A stretch of DNA of 9,907 nucleotides from Actinomycetota bacterium (GTDB lineage Bacteria > Actinomycetota > Thermoleophilia > Gaiellales > Gaiellaceae): assembly GCA_013697465.1 (NCBI GenBank), contig JACCWU010000003.1, forward strand, positions 1 to 9,907, given 5' to 3'. Positions 7,342 through 9,907 of the stretch are shown piece by piece; the stretch's first letter is position 1, and each line of letters begins with the position of its first letter. A program made the position numbers and the translations under genes. The notes under the pieces were generated by a model. The model saw only the letters and a program-made list of their open reading frames with translations. It searched no databases and was not told the origin of the DNA.

Positions 7342-7710
7342 GTGTCGCACCTCGACGAGCTCGACGAGTTCGAGGCGGAGCTCGAGCTCTCGCTGAAGCG
7401 GGAGTACTCGGCGGTCTTCGCGCTCTTCCGCTACTGCGTCCTCACCCAGGACGCGACCTACCTCTGCAACAAGCTCGACCTCGAGGCGCTGCCGCAGGCC
7501 AGCTATCCGTTCTTCCACATCCGTATGGAGGACGTATGGGTGTGGGACAAGAACCGGCCCAGCCGGATCATTCCCAAGGCCGAGGTTTACACCTCGGGCG
7601 ACGTCACGGTCGAGGAGCTGCGGGGTGAGGGCGAGGAGCCACGCCTCACGGCCGAGGCGCTCGCGGAGCGGATCGGCCAGCCGCTCTCCTCCGAGGACGA
7701 GCAGCCTTAG
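7342..7710 (+). CDS. DUF2469-like conserved actinobacterial protein
   Basis: The 122-aa acidic protein resembles DUF2469, a family of unknown function seen mainly in actinobacteria. From memory of that family, the matching positions are the ELSLKREYSAVFALFRYCV stretch (about residues 15-33), then YLCNKLDL, then FFHIRMEDVWVWDKNRPSR, and finally a DVTVEEL end piece (about residues 87-93). The last 30 residues are a variable, Glu-rich tail. There is no membrane segment, so it should be cytoplasmic. The start is GTG at 7342, seven bases after folK, with no clear ribosome binding site. The stop overlaps that of the convergent membrane protein gene by four bases. In mycobacteria the family member lies near rnhB, so finding it behind folK is a different context. 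The family call is by eye. Confidence 0.83.
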   Translation: MSHLDELDEFEAELELSLKREYSAVFALFRYCVLTQDATYLCNKLDLEALPQASYPFFHIRMEDVWVWDKNRPSRIIPKAEVYTSGDVTVEELRGEGEEPRLTAEALAERIGQPLSSEDEQP

Positions 7711-8375
7711 GGTTCGTAGACCACGTTCACAGGCCGGGTCCTGAGCAGCAGCACGATGCTCACCGCGAGAACCCAGGCCATCAAAGCGATGGTGGACAAC
7801 GCGAATGCGGGCAGACTGAGAAGCATCAGTGGCGCCGCGATCAAGCCCGCCCATTCGAGCCACTTCGGAAGGAGGTGGGTGCGCCGCGAGGCGAACGAGA
7901 CCGCGCCCACGAGGAGTGACCCGACGGCGCCGGCAAAGCTGAGCAGCCAGATGTTTCCGGTCGTCAAGATGACTCGCGCTGTATCCGGATCGAGCTCGAA
8001 CGTATCGCTGAAGACGAAGGTCGCCGGCACGGCCGTGCCGACGGCGAATCCCACCAGGGCGACCACTGCAAACGCCAGGCCACCGGCGAAGGCAAGGTCG
8101 GGAAACGGTGTGGGGGCATCCGCCTCGACGAGCAGGAGCCGGACCCCTGTGAGGAAGACGAGAAAAGCGACGAGCGCGATTGCGGCAAGTAGCGCGGTCA
8201 CGATCTGCTTCGTCTGGTTTCCGGAGTCCGTGTAGTACGCGAGAATCGTCGCATCGCTCTTGTGCGCTTCGGGAGCTCTGCCTACGGGCACGGCTGCGAT
8301 CAGAAGTCCGACGAAAGCGAGGCCGGACCAGGCGACCCAGCGGTGACGGCGGGGCGGCGCAGCAGAATCTGCCAT
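7707..8375 (-). CDS. Six-helix integral membrane protein of unknown function
   Basis: I do not recognise a characterised family. The 222-aa protein has a short basic N-terminus (PPRRHRW) and about six membrane segments, near residues 13-31, 57-78, 95-114, 143-163, 172-190 and 191-210. The polar loop after the first helix contains KSDATILAYYTDSGNQTKQI, and a second one has SDTFELDPDTARV. Similar hydrophobic proteins with an AxxxYY..N pattern after helix 1 are common, unnamed, in actinobacteria; I infer no function. The ATG at 8373-8375 is preceded at seven bases by a TAGACT -10 box with a -35 candidate, so the message is probably leaderless and independently transcribed. The TAA stop (7707-7709) overlaps the end of the DUF2469-like gene. 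Confidence 0.85.
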   Translation of the reverse strand: MADSAAPPRRHRWVAWSGLAFVGLLIAAVPVGRAPEAHKSDATILAYYTDSGNQTKQIVTALLAAIALVAFLVFLTGVRLLLVEADAPTPFPDLAFAGGLAFAVVALVGFAVGTAVPATFVFSDTFELDPDTARVILTTGNIWLLSFAGAVGSLLVGAVSFASRRTHLLPKWLEWAGLIAAPLMLLSLPAFALSTIALMAWVLAVSIVLLLRTRPVNVVYEP

Positions 8376-8382
8376 CGAAGTG

Positions 8383-8410
8383 AGTCTATGATCGCCGTCG
8401 GTGCGGACAA
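8383..8410 (-). promoter_or_regulatory. Promoter of the six-helix membrane protein gene
   Basis: On the minus strand, TTGTCC (bases 8410 to 8405) and TAGACT (8388 to 8383) are separated by 16 bases. They match the -35 and -10 consensus at four of six positions each. Seven bases lie between the -10 box and the ATG at 8375, placing the transcript start at or within a base of the start codon. No Shine-Dalgarno sequence is present, as expected for a leaderless message. Confidence 0.6.
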
Positions 8411-8444
8411 GGCGCGAGCGGCTGGATGGCTCGTGCAGGCGGAG

Positions 8445-8672
8445 CTAGGCGGCGTGCGAGCGGCGGCGCACGGCGAGCCACTGGGCGAAGGTGCCGTGCG
8501 CGGTCTCGAGGTAGCTCCAGAACGCACGCTCGAAGTCCTCGATCTCGTCCCGCAGCTCGAGCATGCGCCAGTCGAGCGCAATCTCCAGCTCGCAGACATG
8601 CGATTCGGCACCGCTTGACAGCCCGCAGGTGGGGCACGGGAGCTGGCTCGAGTTGGTGGAGTGCGTAGACAT
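8445..8672 (-). CDS. Small soluble protein with CPTCG motif, unknown function
   Basis: The 75-aa product starts with a polar Ser/Thr-rich stretch, followed by CPTCG (Cys13, Cys16) and HVCE (His25, Cys27). These four residues could bind one zinc ion. The remainder is a likely amphipathic helix region with aromatic residues (LDWRMLELRDEIEDFERAFWSYLETAH) and a basic end. An overlapping frame on the plus strand (8388-8618) is open as well, but the minus frame has the higher G/C content at third positions and the more protein-like composition, so I prefer it. The start is ATG at 8670-8672, with an AAGG eight bases upstream. It lies divergent to coaX with 110 bases between and 69 bases before the six-helix membrane gene, which has its own promoter. 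No function can be assigned. Confidence 0.6.
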   Translation of the reverse strand: MSTHSTNSSQLPCPTCGLSSGAESHVCELEIALDWRMLELRDEIEDFERAFWSYLETAHGTFAQWLAVRRRSHAA

Positions 8673-8755
8673 CGAGGGGCCTTCGAACGGAGGTGAGTCC
8701 GATATCGACCCGGGAGCATTGGCTCCGCAGCGCCAAACGGGGGAAGCGCTGCTCC

Positions 8756-8767
8756 GAGTCGCGACTC
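8756..8767. promoter_or_regulatory. 12-bp perfect palindrome upstream of coaX
   Basis: GAGTCGCGACTC is a perfect inverted repeat ending 15 bases before the coaX start, within the 110-base divergent region (8673-8782). An 8-bp palindrome (CGATATCG, 8700-8707) lies further upstream. A dimeric regulator could bind here. There is no clear TANNNT -10 box or ribosome binding site next to the coaX ATG. Confidence 0.35.
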
Positions 8768-8782
8768 TGATTCACTTGCGCA

Positions 8783-9532
8783 ATGCTCCTGGCGGTCGAC
8801 GTCGGTAACACCCAGACCGCACTTGGTCTCTATGGCGGCGGCGGGCTCACTGAGCACTGGAGGCTCGCGACGGAGCGCTCCACGACCGCAGACGAGCTCG
8901 GAGTTCTGCTCGGCGGGTTACTCGACTTCGACGCCGTGGAGGGAATCTGCCTCGCTTCGACGGTGCCCGTGCTCATCCGCGAGTGGCAGGAGCTGGCGCG
9001 AAAGTGGGCGGATGCGCCGCTTCTGGTCGTCGGCCCGGGGGTCAAGACGGGCATCCCCATCCGGTACGACGACCCGCGCGAGGTAGGCCCTGATCGAATC
9101 GTGAATGCCGTCGCGGCGAAGGAGCGGTACGGCGCTCCCGTGATCGTCGTGGACTTCGGCACGTCGACCAACTTCGACGTCGTGTCGCCCGAGGGCGAAT
9201 ACGTGGGCGGCGTGCTCGCGCCTGGGATCGAGATCTCGATGGACGCGCTCTTCGCGCGCGCGGCGCGGCTCGTGAAGGTCGACTACGCAGTGCCGCCTGC
9301 CGTGATCGGCAAGACGACCGTCGGCGGGCTGCAGTCGGGTCTCGTGTACGGGTTCGCGGGGCAGGTGGACGGCATCGTGGGGCGGATCCGCGAGGAGCTC
9401 GGCGCCGAGGCTCGCGCGGTAGCGACCGGCGGGCTCGCCGACCTCGTCGCGCCACACTCCCGGACGATCGAGAAGGTCGATCCGTTCCTCACGCTCGACG
9501 GCCTCCGGATGGTCTGGGAGCTGAACGAGTGA
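8783..9532 (+). CDS. coaX: Type III pantothenate kinase
   Basis: CoaX phosphorylates pantothenate with ATP, the first step of coenzyme A synthesis. Type III enzymes belong to the acetate/sugar kinase/Hsp70 fold and are insensitive to CoA feedback. The 249-aa protein has the N-terminal phosphate loop LAVDVGNTQTALGLY (residues 3-17), GPGVKTGIPI (84-93), VGPDRIVNAVAA (101-112) with the catalytic Asp104, VVDFGTSTNFDVVS (122-135) and GGVLAPGIEIS (142-152), then TGGLADLV near the end. Length and motif order are normal. The ATG at 8783 is at the natural N-terminus. The GTG start of the downstream exporter overlaps its stop by four bases. Pantothenate kinase genes often lie near folate or pantothenate genes in actinobacteria, as here. 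Confidence 0.96.
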   Translation: MLLAVDVGNTQTALGLYGGGGLTEHWRLATERSTTADELGVLLGGLLDFDAVEGICLASTVPVLIREWQELARKWADAPLLVVGPGVKTGIPIRYDDPREVGPDRIVNAVAAKERYGAPVIVVDFGTSTNFDVVSPEGEYVGGVLAPGIEISMDALFARAARLVKVDYAVPPAVIGKTTVGGLQSGLVYGFAGQVDGIVGRIREELGAEARAVATGGLADLVAPHSRTIEKVDPFLTLDGLRMVWELNE

Positions 9533-9907
9533 TCGTCGATCTCGGCACGCTCGCGGTCTTCGCGATCGCCTCGGCGGCGCTCATCGCGGTTCCGGGCCCG
9601 GCGGTGCTCTACATCCTCACGCGAAGCCTTCACCACGGGCGTCGGGCAGGAGTCGCCTCCGTGCTCGGGATCGAGGTCGGAGCGCTCGTCCATGTCCTGG
9701 CGGCTGCGGTGGGCCTCTCGGCTCTCCTGGCCTCGTCGGCGGTTGCGTTCTCGGTCGTCAAGTACGCAGGGGCGGCTTACCTGATCGCCCTCGGACTGTG
9801 GACGCTCCTCTCCGGGAGGGCCGAGTCGGAAGACCCGCTCGGACGAGAGCGCGGTCTCGGGAGGATCTTTGCCCAGGGCGTCCTCGTGAACGTGCTCAAC
9901 CCGAAGG
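9529..9907 (+). CDS. LysE/RhtB-type amino-acid exporter, N-terminal part (3' end outside window)
   Basis: LysE/RhtB proteins are small inner-membrane exporters of amino acids or related compounds. The visible 126 residues begin with a hydrophobic helix leading into ALIAVPGPAVLYILTRSL, the PGP motif after helix 1. GRRAGVASVLGIEVGALVHVLAA follows, the second helix with its conserved Gly pattern. A third helix with KYAGAAYLIALGLWTLL comes next, and the frame ends at the family motif AQGVLVNVLNPK before the window stops. The start is GTG at 9529-9531 in a GTGA overlap with coaX, so the two genes are translationally coupled. The substrate cannot be told from the sequence. Loss of the rest is due to the window edge, not a mutation. 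Confidence 0.92.
   Translation, partial: MIVDLGTLAVFAIASAALIAVPGPAVLYILTRSLHHGRRAGVASVLGIEVGALVHVLAAAVGLSALLASSAVAFSVVKYAGAAYLIALGLWTLLSGRAESEDPLGRERGLGRIFAQGVLVNVLNPK

Noticed and set aside
8415..8433. 5-bp hairpin CGAGC/GCTCG as terminator of the CPTCG gene
   Set aside because: Short stem with no T-tract on the minus strand; expected by chance in this composition.
8388..8618. Plus-strand frame opposite the small CPTCG gene
   Set aside because: Same codon boundaries as the minus-strand gene but weaker third-position G/C and a bland Ala/Glu/Leu/Val composition; a shadow.

Overview
This is a high-GC stretch of bacterial chromosome with very tight gene packing, frequent GTG starts and several 4-base start/stop overlaps. 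The actinobacterial DUF2469-type gene, the FtsH/folate/CoaX neighbourhood and promoters that look leaderless all suggest an actinobacterium. A deep-branching, Thermoleophilia/Gaiellales-like lineage is my guess; it is an inference, because there is no rRNA or other marker here to settle it.

Layout. (1) 1-751, + strand: the C-terminal protease half of FtsH, whose N-terminus lies outside the window. (2) 752-5368, - strand: six tightly coupled genes, read from right to left. They are a DUF4234 membrane protein, a DUF4129 membrane protein, a 171-aa two-helix membrane protein, a MoxR AAA+ ATPase, a DUF58 protein and a small multi-helix membrane protein. Three of the junctions are 4-base overlaps, so this is clearly one operon. 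(3) 5421-7334, + strand: folate genes folP, folB and folK. A 259-base hairpin-rich spacer with no convincing gene separates folP from folB. folK appears to start at a CTG codon overlapping the folB stop. (4) 7342-7710, + strand: a DUF2469-like protein directly behind folK. (5) 7707-8375 and 8445-8672, - strand: a six-helix membrane protein with a good promoter of its own, and a small Cys-containing protein. (6) 8783-9907, + strand: type III pantothenate kinase (coaX), overlapped by a LysE/RhtB-type exporter that runs off the right end.

How the genes work together. FolP, FolB and FolK cover the middle of dihydrofolate synthesis: FolB makes hydroxymethyl-dihydropterin, FolK pyrophosphorylates it, and FolP joins it to p-aminobenzoate. 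CoaX makes phosphopantothenate for coenzyme A. The MoxR/DUF58/DUF4129 genes form a known kind of membrane-associated ATPase/VWA-like module, thought to act in folding, assembly or activation of envelope proteins. Here it has no transglutaminase partner and sits in reverse orientation between ftsH and folP.

Most of the window is ordinary housekeeping sequence. The points most worth a second look are the structured spacer inside the fol operon, the non-canonical folK start, and the composition of the MoxR module. I see no mobile elements, CRISPR arrays, tRNA or rRNA genes.
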